This document shows positions 49,199 to 58,897 of a stretch of 64,000 nucleotides of DNA, piece after piece; within the stretch, counting starts at the first letter, position 1; each line of letters opens with the position of its first letter. The stretch lies in assembly GCA_029265355.1 (NCBI GenBank), contig JAJUJL010000008.1, positions 32,758 through 96,757 on the forward strand, in the 5' to 3' direction. This DNA comes from Chloroflexota bacterium. Lineage in GTDB: Bacteria; Chloroflexota; Anaerolineae; Anaerolineales; UBA4823. The notes below the pieces were generated by a model that was not told where the DNA came from, searched no databases, and saw nothing but the letters and a program-made list of their open reading frames with translations. Both the position numbers and the translations under genes were made by a program.

Positions 49199-50832
49199 GG
49201 AGCTTCGCCCCCAGTCCTGGTTTCGCGAAGGGGGATTCGGATAAACAGGCGTGCACCCTGCCCTGGACGTGACCAGATCTTGAACTCTCCACCCACAGCT
49301 GCCACCCGCTCGCGCATTCCTACCAATCCAAAGCCGGACAAGCGCGCCTGGTTCCTCAGATTAAAACCAATACCGTTGTCGAGCACATTCATTTGAAGCC
49401 ATCCAGAATTCAGTTTCAGGCGAATATTAACCTGACTCGCCTGGGAGTGACGAGCCAAATTGGTTAACGCTTCCTGCACGACCCGATAGACGACCAGCTC
49501 GATCGCTTCTGGCAAACGCAATCCAGGCTGGTGCTCCTGCACTTCAAAGACCACACCGATTTGCTGCCTTGAGGCGAAATCCTCCACATATTGCTCCAGA
49601 GCCGGGATTAAACCCAATTCAGAGAGCAGGGGTGGGCGCAGATCATGGGCCAGTTGGCGCAGATCACGGCTCGTTTCCAAAACAATCCCATCCATGTGCT
49701 CTATTTGGCGCAGAGCTTGGTCCGCGCCTGACAGTAGATAATGCTTCAACACCTGAAGTTCAGCGCGCAAGGCCAACAAAGCCTGTCCGGCGTGATCGTG
49801 CAGTTCACGGGCGATTCGGCTGCGTTCTTGTTCCAATGCACTCAGCATCTTGGCAGAGAAGCCTTGCAATTGCTCTTTAGCCTCCCGGATCTCGGCAAAC
49901 ATGCGGGCGTTGTCAAGGGCAAGAGCAGCCTGAGGAGCCAGAGCCAGAACTAACTCACCATGTTCGCGGGTGAAATAGCCGGGTGTAGCTTTATCCAGCG
50001 AAAACAATCCGATAACCTGGTCCTTCACCCGTAGCGGGACGCCCATCCAAGATCGAATGTGTCGCCCACAGGGTACCCAAATCCAGTTATCCAACTTTTG
50101 TGTGTCGTCTAGAATGACAGCCTGGTTGCCGGTCAGGGTTTCCTCAATCAGGGGGGTGCGCAGGGGGTCGAAAACGATCGTCGACAGTTCAATGGGTCCA
50201 GTGTAAGCATCATAGCCGCGGGCGGCATGCATTTGCAGCAGGCCATCTTCAAGCAACATGACATTAGCGCTATCATAAGCCACCAATTCAGCCAATTGAT
50301 CCAGGATCAAAGCGAGGACGTCCTCCATATCCAGGGTTGAAAGCAGAACTTCGGAGGAGATGCGGCGCAACGATCGGCTAAGCTGGCGCTCTGCGTGCTT
50401 GATTTGTGCTTGCTCCAGGTTGTCCAGAGCAATGGAAAGTAAGGCTGTGACCACCGTCGCCCGTGCTCGAGTGGACACACCCGGATTTTCGCCCTGTCCC
50501 TGCCAACACACCCAGCCTCCACCATCTAACCGGTGACTAAGCTCCCAGAGGGTCTCCTGCGATCCTTCCCATTCTGGAGCTTGCCAGTCAACTTGCAGCG
50601 GTTGACCACCTACCGAAGCCTGCAACTGTACCCGACAGGCATCAACAATCCGACCAGCTTGATGCAGAACAGCAGTCAAAGTCGACGGGGCCGCTGAGCC
50701 GCCCGGCAGATGCCGAATGAGCTGCTCCAGCATCTGCCAGCGCTGGAGTTCGTAGGGAACGTCATCCTCATTGGAAAATCTTCTGAGCTCCTCCATGCTG
50801 GACAGTTTACTCCGCTGCGAATATCCCGACAA
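49195..50832 (-). CDS. Soluble GAF-domain sensor histidine kinase (ABC operon)
   Basis: A 545-residue kinase. Residues about 160-320 hold a GAF domain (ISSEVLLSTLDMEDVLALIL ... GVPLRVKDQVIGLFSLDK). HisKA_3 motif RSRIARELHDHAGQALLAL and the HATPase box (DNGIGFNL, GFGLVGMRERV) follow. No membrane helix. It begins 12 nt after the permease gene, so it is co-transcribed with the uptake system and could respond to its substrate. ATG codons 12 and 33 residues further in are alternative starts. Confidence 0.82.
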   Translation of the reverse strand: MSGYSQRSKLSSMEELRRFSNEDDVPYELQRWQMLEQLIRHLPGGSAAPSTLTAVLHQAGRIVDACRVQLQASVGGQPLQVDWQAPEWEGSQETLWELSHRLDGGGWVCWQGQGENPGVSTRARATVVTALLSIALDNLEQAQIKHAERQLSRSLRRISSEVLLSTLDMEDVLALILDQLAELVAYDSANVMLLEDGLLQMHAARGYDAYTGPIELSTIVFDPLRTPLIEETLTGNQAVILDDTQKLDNWIWVPCGRHIRSWMGVPLRVKDQVIGLFSLDKATPGYFTREHGELVLALAPQAALALDNARMFAEIREAKEQLQGFSAKMLSALEQERSRIARELHDHAGQALLALRAELQVLKHYLLSGADQALRQIEHMDGIVLETSRDLRQLAHDLRPPLLSELGLIPALEQYVEDFASRQQIGVVFEVQEHQPGLRLPEAIELVVYRVVQEALTNLARHSQASQVNIRLKLNSGWLQMNVLDNGIGFNLRNQARLSGFGLVGMRERVAAVGGEFKIWSRPGQGARLFIRIPLRETRTGGEAP

Positions 50833-50844
50833 AGAAGGTCGTGC

Positions 50845-51633
50845 TCAATCTTCGATCCGCGCGCCTGGCCAAAAAAGCAATATCCGCTCAATGCCCGAGA
50901 TCAGCAGGAAAAAGATCACTGCGGCAAAGGAAGAAAAAACGATGCCAGCAAAAAGCAATGGGGTATCCAAACGGTAGGCAGCCGAAACAACCACGTAGCC
51001 GATTCCCCGGTCCGCACCGGTGAACTCACCCACGATCGCCCCGATGACGCTGAGGGAAGCAGCGACTTTGAGCGATGTGAACAGGAATGGCATAGCAGAC
51101 GGGACACGCAGCCGGATGTACAACTGCCACCTGGAGGCTGATAAGATTTGCATCAACTCCAGCGCCTGGGCAGAAACAAGCCGCAAACCACGCGTCGTAT
51201 TAACCAGGACAGGGAAAAAGCAGACAATGGCCGCAATGACAACCTTTGGCGCCGTGCCAAAACCCAACCAGATGGTCAGAAGTGGGGCAATGGCAACAAT
51301 GGGCACGGTCTGAAGCACGATTGCCCAGGGATACATACTGCGCTCGATGAGGCGAGCATGTACAAACAGGCTGGCCGAGAGGAAAGCCAGTATGCTACCT
51401 AGCAGGAAGCCGCCAATAGCTTCCAGCATTGTCCATGCAACCTGACGAACCAGGTCCTGCCAACGTTGGGTGATAACGGCACCGATTTCGCTGGGAGAAG
51501 GCAGGATGTACCTGGGCACATCCAGACCTCGAACCAACCCTTCCCATAAGATCAACGTGGAAAGAAACAAAATGAGAGCAGGTAGCCACTCCGTTAAGGG
51601 CGAAGCAGCCTGCCGGGCATTCTTCCGGACCAT
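50845..51633 (-). CDS. NitT/TauT-type ABC transporter permease
   Basis: About 262 residues from ATG 51633, chosen for AAGGAG six bases in front; the longer frame to 51774 runs into the ATPase gene. Six helices with the permease motif region LVSAQALELMQILSASRWQLYIRLRVPSAMPFL (EAA loop) as in SsuC/TauC/ThiX proteins. It works with the ATPase (51653) and the NMT1-like binding protein (53314). Confidence 0.87.
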   Translation of the reverse strand: MVRKNARQAASPLTEWLPALILFLSTLILWEGLVRGLDVPRYILPSPSEIGAVITQRWQDLVRQVAWTMLEAIGGFLLGSILAFLSASLFVHARLIERSMYPWAIVLQTVPIVAIAPLLTIWLGFGTAPKVVIAAIVCFFPVLVNTTRGLRLVSAQALELMQILSASRWQLYIRLRVPSAMPFLFTSLKVAASLSVIGAIVGEFTGADRGIGYVVVSAAYRLDTPLLFAGIVFSSFAAVIFFLLISGIERILLFWPGARIED

Positions 51634-51652
51634 GAGATTCTCCTTCACAGCG

Positions 51653-52468
51653 TCAACTTTCATAGACCTCCGCAGGTAACTGTAACAGTTTGCGCAGTTC
51701 TGCCGCCAGGAAGGTAAATTCCGGTAGAAAACGCATGTCAAAAGTGCGCGGCCGGGAAAGAGGCACATCGACAATCGTCGTAATCCGTCCCGGGCGAGGT
51801 GAGAGTACTACCACCCGATCGGCCAGGAATAGTGCTTCCGAAATGCTATGAGTGACGAAAATGACCGTGGCACGGTTTTTCTCCCACACTTCCAACAACA
51901 ACAAGTTCAGGCTATCACGGGTGATTTCATCTAATGCTCCAAAGGGTTCGTCCATTAACAACGTAGAGGGCTGGTATACCAATGCGCGAGCCAGTGATAC
52001 CCGCTGCCGCATCCCGCCTGAAAGCTGCTCAGGGTAATGCGCTTCGAAACCGTGCAATCGCACATCAGCAAGCAATTGTCTGGCAACCCCTTCTACCTCC
52101 TGAACCGGTAATGGGCTGCGTTTGCCCAGGATCTCCACCGGTAGGATAACATTTTGCAGTGCTGTCAGCCAGGGAAAAAGCACGGCATCCTGGAAGACGA
52201 AGCCAAACTCAACATCCCTCTGCGCCTGAGAGGGGTGCTTGCTATGAACAACGATTTCACCCTCTGTAGGTTGAAGCAACCCGGCCACCAGGCGCAGGAG
52301 AGTGGACTTACCGCACCCTGAGGGGCCCACAATGGCAAGAAATTCTTTATCTCTGATGGTTAACGAGATATCTTGGAGCGCAATCACAGGCGGGCTGCCT
52401 GGAAAAACCATTTGAACATTCTCCAAGATGATCCCACGTTGGTTCTGTGGATACAAAGAAGCGGGCAT
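51653..52468 (-). CDS. NitT/TauT-type ABC transporter ATP-binding protein
   Basis: A 271-residue ATPase with Walker A GPSGCGKSTLL, signature SGGMRQRVSLARAL, Walker B TLLMDEPFGALDE and H-loop VTHSISEALFLADRVVVL. It belongs to the SsuB/TauB/ThiZ branch. It lies between the nucleoside phosphorylase and the permease genes. The start region shows no strong Shine-Dalgarno. Confidence 0.9.
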   Translation of the reverse strand: MPASLYPQNQRGIILENVQMVFPGSPPVIALQDISLTIRDKEFLAIVGPSGCGKSTLLRLVAGLLQPTEGEIVVHSKHPSQAQRDVEFGFVFQDAVLFPWLTALQNVILPVEILGKRSPLPVQEVEGVARQLLADVRLHGFEAHYPEQLSGGMRQRVSLARALVYQPSTLLMDEPFGALDEITRDSLNLLLLEVWEKNRATVIFVTHSISEALFLADRVVVLSPRPGRITTIVDVPLSRPRTFDMRFLPEFTFLAAELRKLLQLPAEVYES

Positions 52469-52528
52469 AACATATCTCGATTATGTAAAGAAGATGCTGA
52501 GCCCTGTCTTCCTACAGGGCTCAGGACT

Positions 52529-53314
52529 TCATATGAGGCTTTCGTAACCTCTTGTCACATATAAATGGATGGCTTCCAGGGCTACGTTGATGGCATCTTC
52601 CCATCCCTGAACCAATCGTTCGTTGACTCCTTCGTATATCACATCGCCAGTGATCAGATTGCCGGAAACGGCGCAGATCATAGCGGCCTTGAGGCCACGC
52701 AGATGGGCAACGGTGAAGATGGCTGAACTCTCCATCTCTACGTTGAGCAGCCGGTGGCGCGACAGGCTTTGGATGTATTCCGGCGTTTCACCATAGAAGG
52801 CGTCATCCGAAGCGTTCAGACCGATATGAAGATTAACTGGCTTTTCCGGCATCTGTGCTCGGGCGGCTTCGATCAAGGCATGGGTTAAAAAATGGTCGGG
52901 AACTGCTGGAAAACCGTCTGGGACGTAGAAACGAGACGTGCCTTCATTACGCATCGACCCCGTGCTGATAACCAGATCACCGGTGTGCATGCTCTCCTGT
53001 AAGGCCCCGGTGCTTCCTACTCTGATAAAGTGGGTGGCGCCAATATTGGCCAGCTCTTCAACAGCGATGGCTGCTGAGGGGCAGCCAATCCCGGTGGATG
53101 TGGCGCTGACCGGTATGCCCTTATACTTCCCGGTACAGGTACGGAACTCGCGGTGGAAGGCAACCTCACGGCTGTCTTCCAAACGCTTGGCAATGCGCAG
53201 CACCCGGTCAGGATCTCCAGGGAGCAACACAAAGCGAGCCACATCACCGGGTTTCAGTCGAAGGTGATACTGCGGCCGGCCGAGTGTGATGGTTGCCTTG
53301 TCCAGTACGCTCAT
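52529..53314 (-). CDS. udp: Uridine phosphorylase
   Basis: A 261-residue phosphorylase with FVLLPGDPDRVLRIA (phosphate-binding loop), STGIGCPSAAIAVEEL, RVGSTGALQ and NVEMESSAIFTVAHLRGLKA, the ribose-contact and active-site motifs of the Udp branch. It splits uridine with phosphate into uracil and ribose 1-phosphate. Its first base is shared with the end of the binding protein gene, so it is an integral part of the ABC operon, which hints that the transporter imports a pyrimidine nucleoside or related compound. Confidence 0.86.
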   Translation of the reverse strand: MSVLDKATITLGRPQYHLRLKPGDVARFVLLPGDPDRVLRIAKRLEDSREVAFHREFRTCTGKYKGIPVSATSTGIGCPSAAIAVEELANIGATHFIRVGSTGALQESMHTGDLVISTGSMRNEGTSRFYVPDGFPAVPDHFLTHALIEAARAQMPEKPVNLHIGLNASDDAFYGETPEYIQSLSRHRLLNVEMESSAIFTVAHLRGLKAAMICAVSGNLITGDVIYEGVNERLVQGWEDAINVALEAIHLYVTRGYESLI

Positions 53315-54351
53315 TATTTCCCCACGAATTCCAGTGTAAAAGCCTGAGTGTAATCGATGTCTTCCTCCAGGCCACCCTCTGCTCGCAGGACATCATAGGC
53401 GGTCTTCCATCTCTCATCGTTCATGTAGCCAATACCGTGAGCCTGGGTCTCAGGCGTCAAGATGAAGGGCTCCTCGGCTTCCAGTTTCATCAGCTCGAGA
53501 TTTTGATCCAATTGTGGGTCATACTTAGCCAGGAATCCGACCGCTTCTTTCTTGTTTTTGAGGGCGTAATCCCAGCCGCGCTGGATGGCTCTGATCATTT
53601 TCTGCACCACCTCTGGGTTCTCCTTCAGATACTCTTCCGTGGTGAAGAGGGCATCAGAAGCGGTTGGTACCCCATAGTCGGCGGGCAGAAAAACTACAGT
53701 ATCCTTACCTTGTGTCTTGGCAATCAGGGGTTCGTTCGTGGCAAAGACTGTGAACAGATCCACCTGACCACTCAGCAATGGGCTGATGTCATATTGCACC
53801 GTGACGGTCTTCACATCATCCAAGGAAATGCCATTGGCTTTGAGCATTGCTTTGGTCAACATCCAGGGACCACCCTCCTGGAAGCCAATTGTCTTGCCCT
53901 TGAAATCCTCAAGAGTCGTTATGCCTGAATCGGCCAAGGCCATCACGCCCCCAGGGTGTTTCTGATAGAAAGTTGCCACAGCTACCAGAGGGATATCCTG
54001 GGCTCGAGCAAGGAGCAGTGAGCCCGTATCATGTAGGCCAAACGTATCCTCCCCGGCAGCTACCAGGGTGATACTGTTCTTGTCAATGCCGCCAGGGCGA
54101 ATCTCGACCTCCAACCCCTCCTCTTGGAAGAAACCTTTTTCCAGAGCTGTGTAGTAGCCGGCGAACTGGGCATTGACAATCCAGGGCAGGCGCAAAGAGA
54201 GCTTAATCAACTCGGGCGGCTGAGTTTGGACAACTGCCGGTGGCTCAGTAGCAGCAGATTCTGGAGTAGTCGATGGCTGGCAGGCGGATAAGAGGAAGAC
54301 CATTACCAACGACATAGATAAAATGAGTTTGATGAATTTGTACCCTGACAC
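53314..54351 (-). CDS. NMT1/THI5-like ABC substrate-binding lipoprotein
   Basis: The 345-residue lipoprotein (lipobox LLSAC, near residue 24) has the family pattern: VNAQFAGYYTALEKGFFQEEGLEVEIRPGG, then GIGYMNDERWKTAYDVL near the C-terminus. Members bind pyrimidine precursors of thiamine (ThiY), riboflavin-type or sulfonate/taurine ligands. The co-encoded uridine phosphorylase makes a pyrimidine-related ligand likely; this is inference. First gene of a six-gene minus-strand operon. Confidence 0.85.
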   Translation of the reverse strand: MSGYKFIKLILSMSLVMVFLLSACQPSTTPESAATEPPAVVQTQPPELIKLSLRLPWIVNAQFAGYYTALEKGFFQEEGLEVEIRPGGIDKNSITLVAAGEDTFGLHDTGSLLLARAQDIPLVAVATFYQKHPGGVMALADSGITTLEDFKGKTIGFQEGGPWMLTKAMLKANGISLDDVKTVTVQYDISPLLSGQVDLFTVFATNEPLIAKTQGKDTVVFLPADYGVPTASDALFTTEEYLKENPEVVQKMIRAIQRGWDYALKNKKEAVGFLAKYDPQLDQNLELMKLEAEEPFILTPETQAHGIGYMNDERWKTAYDVLRAEGGLEEDIDYTQAFTLEFVGK

Positions 54352-54535
54352 ATCTATCTCCTTTCATATTCGTGATCTGGCTGGATAAATCTTGTAAACG
54401 GGAGCTGAAAATAAGGGGATTAATATCATCTTATAGAAAGTTTGTATCACATAACAATCACATGGCTTGTGATATTTCGTTCAAAAAATTGTTATTTTTG
54501 AGAAGCAACTGGGACTCACCAATGGTTCTATCTTT

Positions 54536-55219
54536 TTACTTCTTTCTCCCCTTAATCCAACCCTCCTTGGCTGCCAGGGCAGCCGCCTGGCGACGGTTGG
54601 CCGTGTGCAGCTTGGTAAGAATGCTGCGCACATGCGATTTCACGGTGTGCAGGCTCAGTGTGAGCCGGGCGGCAATCTCTTTGTCGGTGGCGCCGGTTGC
54701 CAGCGCTTCCAACACCTCGCGCTCGCGGTTGGTCAGGCCAGGGTCTCCCGTGTTGGCATTGTTTTGTTGCCGGCGGTTAGCCAAAAGCGCAAACTCCTCC
54801 AACAGGCGGGCAGCCAGCCGGGGAGTTAACGGGGCTTCGCCGTGCAGCGCGCCGCGCACTGCGCGCAGAAATTCATCGGAGCTGGTGTTCTTGAGCAAAT
54901 AGCCTGCTGCACCAGCCTTTACCGCATCGAACAGCTTGGTGTCTTCATCGTGCACAGTCAGGATAAGGATGCGCGCCTCGGGCCATTCCTGGCGGATCAA
55001 ACGGGTAGCCTCCAAACCGTCGCACAGAGGCATATTGATATCCATCACAACCAGGTCCGGGCGCAGTCGAAGGGCAAGCTCCAACGCTTGCAATCCATCC
55101 ACGGCCTGGCCGGCAACCACCAGATCAGGCTGTCCACCGACCAGGCTGGCAAGCCCCTCACGAAACAGGTCATGGTCATCGGCAAGCAGGAGAGTAGCTG
55201 CAGACACGGTCGCACTCAT
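54536..55219 (-). CDS. NarL/FixJ-family response regulator (NarX-like pair)
   Basis: A 227-residue protein: receiver with Asp14/Asp15, phospho-acceptor Asp60 (LVVMDINMPL), YLLKNTSSDEF, and LuxR-type helix-turn-helix (LTNREREVLEALATGATDKEI, SLHTVKSHVRSILTKL). The start overlaps the NarX-like kinase stop as ATGA. Given the partner's P-box-like region it is a candidate nitrate/nitrite regulator of the NXR operon. Confidence 0.87.
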   Translation of the reverse strand: MSATVSAATLLLADDHDLFREGLASLVGGQPDLVVAGQAVDGLQALELALRLRPDLVVMDINMPLCDGLEATRLIRQEWPEARILILTVHDEDTKLFDAVKAGAAGYLLKNTSSDEFLRAVRGALHGEAPLTPRLAARLLEEFALLANRRQQNNANTGDPGLTNREREVLEALATGATDKEIAARLTLSLHTVKSHVRSILTKLHTANRRQAAALAAKEGWIKGRKK

Positions 55220-57102
55220 GGGCTTGTTCTTTCCGGGGAGAGGGGCAGCCAGGCAATCACACGGGTTCCCTCACCGGGCGCAGACTCGACAGTCAGCGAT
55301 CCCCCGCTGCGCTCAGCGCGAGCGCGCATCATTCGCAAACCCAAATGATGACTGCCGATGACAGCCTGTGGATCAAAACCGCATCCATCGTCCTCGATGC
55401 TCAGGCAAGCCAGGTGGTTATCACGTTCCACCCGCACCCACGCTCGCTGTGCTCGGGCATGTCTGCTGGCATTCGCCAAGGCCTCGCGCAGGATGTACAG
55501 CGCCTGCGCCTGCGCCAGCTCGGGCAGATCTATTGAATCCATCTCATCCGCTTGGAGTTGAATTTCAATCCCGGTTTGCTGCCTGGCTGTTTCCAGCACT
55601 TCAACCAGCTTTTTATGGAAATGATTGGCCTTGGGCAGTGGATCATTCAGGCCCACCAACGCCATACGCACTTGCTCGTATGCGCCCTCGATGGCAGTGC
55701 GCATCTTCTCAATCTCTGCAACGCCCTGGTCCTCTGCGGCTTTCACCAGAAGCTTTTTAACCGACTCCACTTTGAGCATTAGAAAGCTCAACGTTTGAGC
55801 CAGGTTATCGTGCAGCTCAGCCGAGAGCCGCTCACGCTCAGCCTGCGCCGCGCTCAGCTCAGCCTGGCGCCGCCCACTTTCCACCAGGCGGGCGTTGGCG
55901 ATGGCAATGGCTGCTGAGTTAGCCAAAAGCGTCAGCGCCCGCGTTTCGTCCTCATCAAAGGCTTGTTTCGACAGACGCACTACGCATAGCCCGCCCAGGG
56001 TGGTTTTACCGGCTCGCAACGGCGCAATCGCACATTCCCCTGGGGTATGGGCGGTCAGGAAGGCGCACTGGGTGCGCTCGGTTTGGGTGACAACCGTCCG
56101 CCCCCCGCTCACCACCTGCAAGGCCGGGTCGCGCTGGATGGGTTGGCGCAAATTCAAGTGACCATTGCGGTTGGAGGATACCAGCGTTAACGCATCCTGC
56201 CCATCACCCAACAGGCACAATGCCACCGCCTGAGCGCCAGTCAGAGAACGGGCGCGCTCCACCACCGACTGTCGCAATTGTTCGAGATCAAACTGTGAGA
56301 CAATTTCCTGGCTGAATTCGAACGCGGTCGCAAGCTCGCGAGTCCTGCGGGCAACGAGTTGCTCCAATTGCTCCTGCGAGGCGAGCACCCGAGCGCGCAA
56401 ATCCTCGAACGCCAGACTGAGCTCGCTCAGCTCATCATCCGGGTTATTTCCAGAGGCGATAGCGATGGGTCGATGCAGCTCTCCAGCCGTCATGCGGCGA
56501 GCTGCCGCGCCCAGTTCAGCCAGCGGCTGGAAGATGCGCTGGCGCACCAGAAGGTAACTGCCACCCAGCAATAACAAAGCGAGGGAAAAGAAAGCTATTT
56601 GAATAATCTGCAACCGCGCCAGCTTAGCAGATGCCCGCTGGTCATACATTGAAACGATGGCATCCAACTGCGCCAGGATGATCGGAGACTCTCTTTGCAG
56701 AGCCAGTACGTCCACCGGTTGCAAGCTGGCTCGAAAGGCATGCCAGTGCTCTTCGGCCTCATCCAGCGCAGCCCGCAATTCTGCGTCTGGGGCGGGATCC
56801 AGCTCAATGGTGCGCTCACTTCCTGGTGAGCCGTACTGCGTTCGCCCTCCATCCCGCAGCGCGTGCAGCGTGCTCTCGAACAGTGCAATCGAGGCTGCTA
56901 GCTCAGCTTCTTGCGGCTGGGCAGAGGCCAGCCAGATCATCTTCTGAGTGAGCATCCTCTGGCGACCAGCGAGGTTAATCACCTGGGCGTCTTTCTCTTG
57001 TGACCGGATCGCCCAAAATGTGACCGCCACCGAGAGCACTACCAGGGAGAAGAATGCCAGAAATACCAGGCGGACGATGGTTTGGACGCTATTGCCTCGC
57101 AC
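55216..57102 (-). CDS. NarX-like sensor histidine kinase with PilJ/P-box sensor, HAMP and GAF
   Basis: A 628-residue kinase. The first helix (near 11-31) is followed by INLAGRQRMLTQKM near residue 42, the PilJ-type P-box motif that binds nitrate/nitrite in NarX/NarQ. A second helix lies near 168-187, then HAMP, a GAF domain (about 260-400), HisKA_3 motif RERLSAELHDNLAQTLSFL and HATPase (DDGCGFDP, HLGLRMMRARA). Together with the NarL-type regulator it should sense nitrate/nitrite outside the cell. That fits the NXR operon some 7 kb away, though the link is inferred. Confidence 0.84.
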   Translation of the reverse strand: MRGNSVQTIVRLVFLAFFSLVVLSVAVTFWAIRSQEKDAQVINLAGRQRMLTQKMIWLASAQPQEAELAASIALFESTLHALRDGGRTQYGSPGSERTIELDPAPDAELRAALDEAEEHWHAFRASLQPVDVLALQRESPIILAQLDAIVSMYDQRASAKLARLQIIQIAFFSLALLLLGGSYLLVRQRIFQPLAELGAAARRMTAGELHRPIAIASGNNPDDELSELSLAFEDLRARVLASQEQLEQLVARRTRELATAFEFSQEIVSQFDLEQLRQSVVERARSLTGAQAVALCLLGDGQDALTLVSSNRNGHLNLRQPIQRDPALQVVSGGRTVVTQTERTQCAFLTAHTPGECAIAPLRAGKTTLGGLCVVRLSKQAFDEDETRALTLLANSAAIAIANARLVESGRRQAELSAAQAERERLSAELHDNLAQTLSFLMLKVESVKKLLVKAAEDQGVAEIEKMRTAIEGAYEQVRMALVGLNDPLPKANHFHKKLVEVLETARQQTGIEIQLQADEMDSIDLPELAQAQALYILREALANASRHARAQRAWVRVERDNHLACLSIEDDGCGFDPQAVIGSHHLGLRMMRARAERSGGSLTVESAPGEGTRVIAWLPLSPERTSP

Positions 57103-57303
57103 GAGCCCAGCTCCTTGCTTGGCTCCTACCAGTTAACGACGATCTACGCCACAATTATAACCCCTGTGTTATTCCAAACCCAGCTTGTAATAGATTCAGC
57201 TTATCAAATCCGCATCATCCACCAGCAGAGGCGGACTATGTACTTGAAGGATTGCGCCCTTCTCCAAGCTCAGCGGGCTGTATCAACCCGGCTCTCCTCG
57301 CCA

Positions 57304-58518
57304 TCAACCGCCAATCCACTCGACGATGGTCGCTTCACCCTGCCCAACCCCCACGCACAGCGTTGCCAGGCCATACTTCACATTCCCCCGGCGTCTCATT
57401 TCATGCAGCAGAGTTGTCAGGATGCGCGCCCCGGAGCAGCCCAGAGGATGCCCCAATGCAATTGCGCCGCCGTTGACATTGACGATCGCGGGATCGAGAC
57501 CCAAATCTTCAATCACTGCCAGCGACTGCACCGCGAAGGCTTCGTTGATCTCGACCAGGCCGATATCCTCCAGTTTCAATCCGGCGCGCTCGAGCGCTTT
57601 GCGCGTGGCATATACCGGCCCGATCCCCATGATGCGCGGCGGGACGCCCGCTGCGGCGGAGGCGACAATGCGCGCCATCGGTTTGAAGCCCAATGCCCGC
57701 GCCTTTTCCGCACTCATGAGCAAGACCGCTGCAGCCCCATCGTTAAGGCCTGACGAATTACCCGCTGTCACCGTACCGCCTTCTTTGCGAAAGGCTGGGC
57801 GTAATTTCGCCAGCGCTGCCAGGTTCGTATCCCGGCGCGGGCGTTCGTCGGTATCCACAACTACCGGATCGCCTTTGCGCTGAGGAATAACCACGGGCAC
57901 GATCTCTTCAGCGAATTTGCCGCTATCGATGGCGGCAATCGCCTTCTGGTGCGAACGCAGGGAAAACTCATCTTGCATGTCACGCGTGATGTGCGGCTTC
58001 ATCGCCGCAATATTTTCAGCCGTCTCACCCATTTGTTCGGTGCCATACATTTCGACCATTTTGGGGTTGGGGTAGCGCCAGCCGAGAGCCGTGTCGTAAG
58101 CAATCAGATTCCCCCACGGAAAGGCCGTCTCTGCTTTGGGCAGGGAGTAGGGGGCGCGCGACATCGACTCTACGCCACCGGCAATGAAGACATCTCCCTC
58201 GCCGGCTTTGATGGCCCGCGCCGCCTGGTTGATGGCGTTCAACCCCGAAGCGCACAGGCGGTTGAAAGTCACACCAGCAACTTCGACAGGCAATCCAGCC
58301 AACAGGGAAGCCATGCGCGCCACGTTGCGGTTGTCTTCCCCAGCCTGGTTGGCGCAGCCAAAGTAGACTTCTTCGACCAGCGCAGGATCCAGGTGATTGC
58401 GTTCGACAATGGCTTTTATCACGTGAGCGGCAAGATCGTCCGGGCGTACCGAGGCCAGGCAGCCTCCAAGCGCTCCAATTGGGGTGCGAATTGCGTCGAT
58501 AATCCAGGCTTCGGACAT
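57304..58518 (-). CDS. Acetyl-CoA C-acyltransferase (thiolase)
   Basis: A 404-residue thiolase with nucleophile Cys in [16 protein letters not shown] near residue 90, [26 protein letters not shown] and the C-terminal LCVGVGQG Cys loop. It joins or splits 3-ketoacyl-CoA; the PcaF/FadA-type start ([17 protein letters not shown]) suggests degradation more than acetoacetyl-CoA synthesis. It lies alone on the minus strand, 447 nt after larA across the repeat-bearing gap. Confidence 0.9.
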   Translation of the reverse strand: MSEAWIIDAIRTPIGALGGCLASVRPDDLAAHVIKAIVERNHLDPALVEEVYFGCANQAGEDNRNVARMASLLAGLPVEVAGVTFNRLCASGLNAINQAARAIKAGEGDVFIAGGVESMSRAPYSLPKAETAFPWGNLIAYDTALGWRYPNPKMVEMYGTEQMGETAENIAAMKPHITRDMQDEFSLRSHQKAIAAIDSGKFAEEIVPVVIPQRKGDPVVVDTDERPRRDTNLAALAKLRPAFRKEGGTVTAGNSSGLNDGAAAVLLMSAEKARALGFKPMARIVASAAAGVPPRIMGIGPVYATRKALERAGLKLEDIGLVEINEAFAVQSLAVIEDLGLDPAIVNVNGGAIALGHPLGCSGARILTTLLHEMRRRGNVKYGLATLCVGVGQGEATIVEWIGG

Positions 58519-58589
58519 GATATCCTCCAGTATTTCGCTCCATTGATGGTTGCCACTATTTTAATCAGGACTTACACAGTCGGCGGGGA

Positions 58590-58634
58590 GTTTGGGATGT
58601 TTTGGCAGGGTTTACCCGCCCAAACACCCCAAAC
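58590..58634. repeat. Imperfect inverted repeat upstream of the thiolase gene
   Basis: GTTTGGG (58590-58596) pairs with CCCAAAC (58628-58634), and after one mismatch TGTTT pairs with AAACA, giving a long hairpin with a small internal loop. It sits 72-116 nt before the thiolase ATG. It may be a terminator for the larA transcript or a 5' regulatory structure. Confidence 0.5.
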
Positions 58635-58762
58635 CCACCTGAAGGGCGCAACTCCCATTAATTTTACCACTGGGCGACGAACTGCAACAGAAATTGAGGC
58701 GACAATTCGATTTATAATGCCTTGATGCCTTGACCCATGTCAAGCAAACCATCGAAGGTGGT

Positions 58763-58878
58763 TAAGTAAACCGCCGAAAGTGTTTAGAATAAATCCGCCA
58801 TTGCGTCGGCGGTTTACTCCAGGGTTTCGCCGGTGCTCGTTCACATTTTTGTAAAAACACTTCCGACGAAACACCTAG
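58763..58878 (-). repeat. 116-nt structured repeat, copy B
   Basis: This copy matches copy A (8405-8520) at 113 of 116 positions without gaps. The three changes are G/A, C/T and G/A; one of them falls in the 10-bp stem. It shares the 13-bp and 10-bp inverted repeats and complementary loops. It lies directly downstream of partial copy C in larA orientation, forming a tandem pair behind that gene. It shows that the element is dispersed over at least 50 kb. Confidence 0.85.
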
Positions 58879-58897
58879 AATAGCGCGGCGCAGATCA

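Noticed and set aside
54457..54473. ATCACA-TGGCT-TGTGAT palindrome upstream of the NMT1-like gene
   Set aside because: It is palindromic and could be an operator, but its spacing differs from the GTGA-N6-TCAC boxes and no promoter could be aligned with it.
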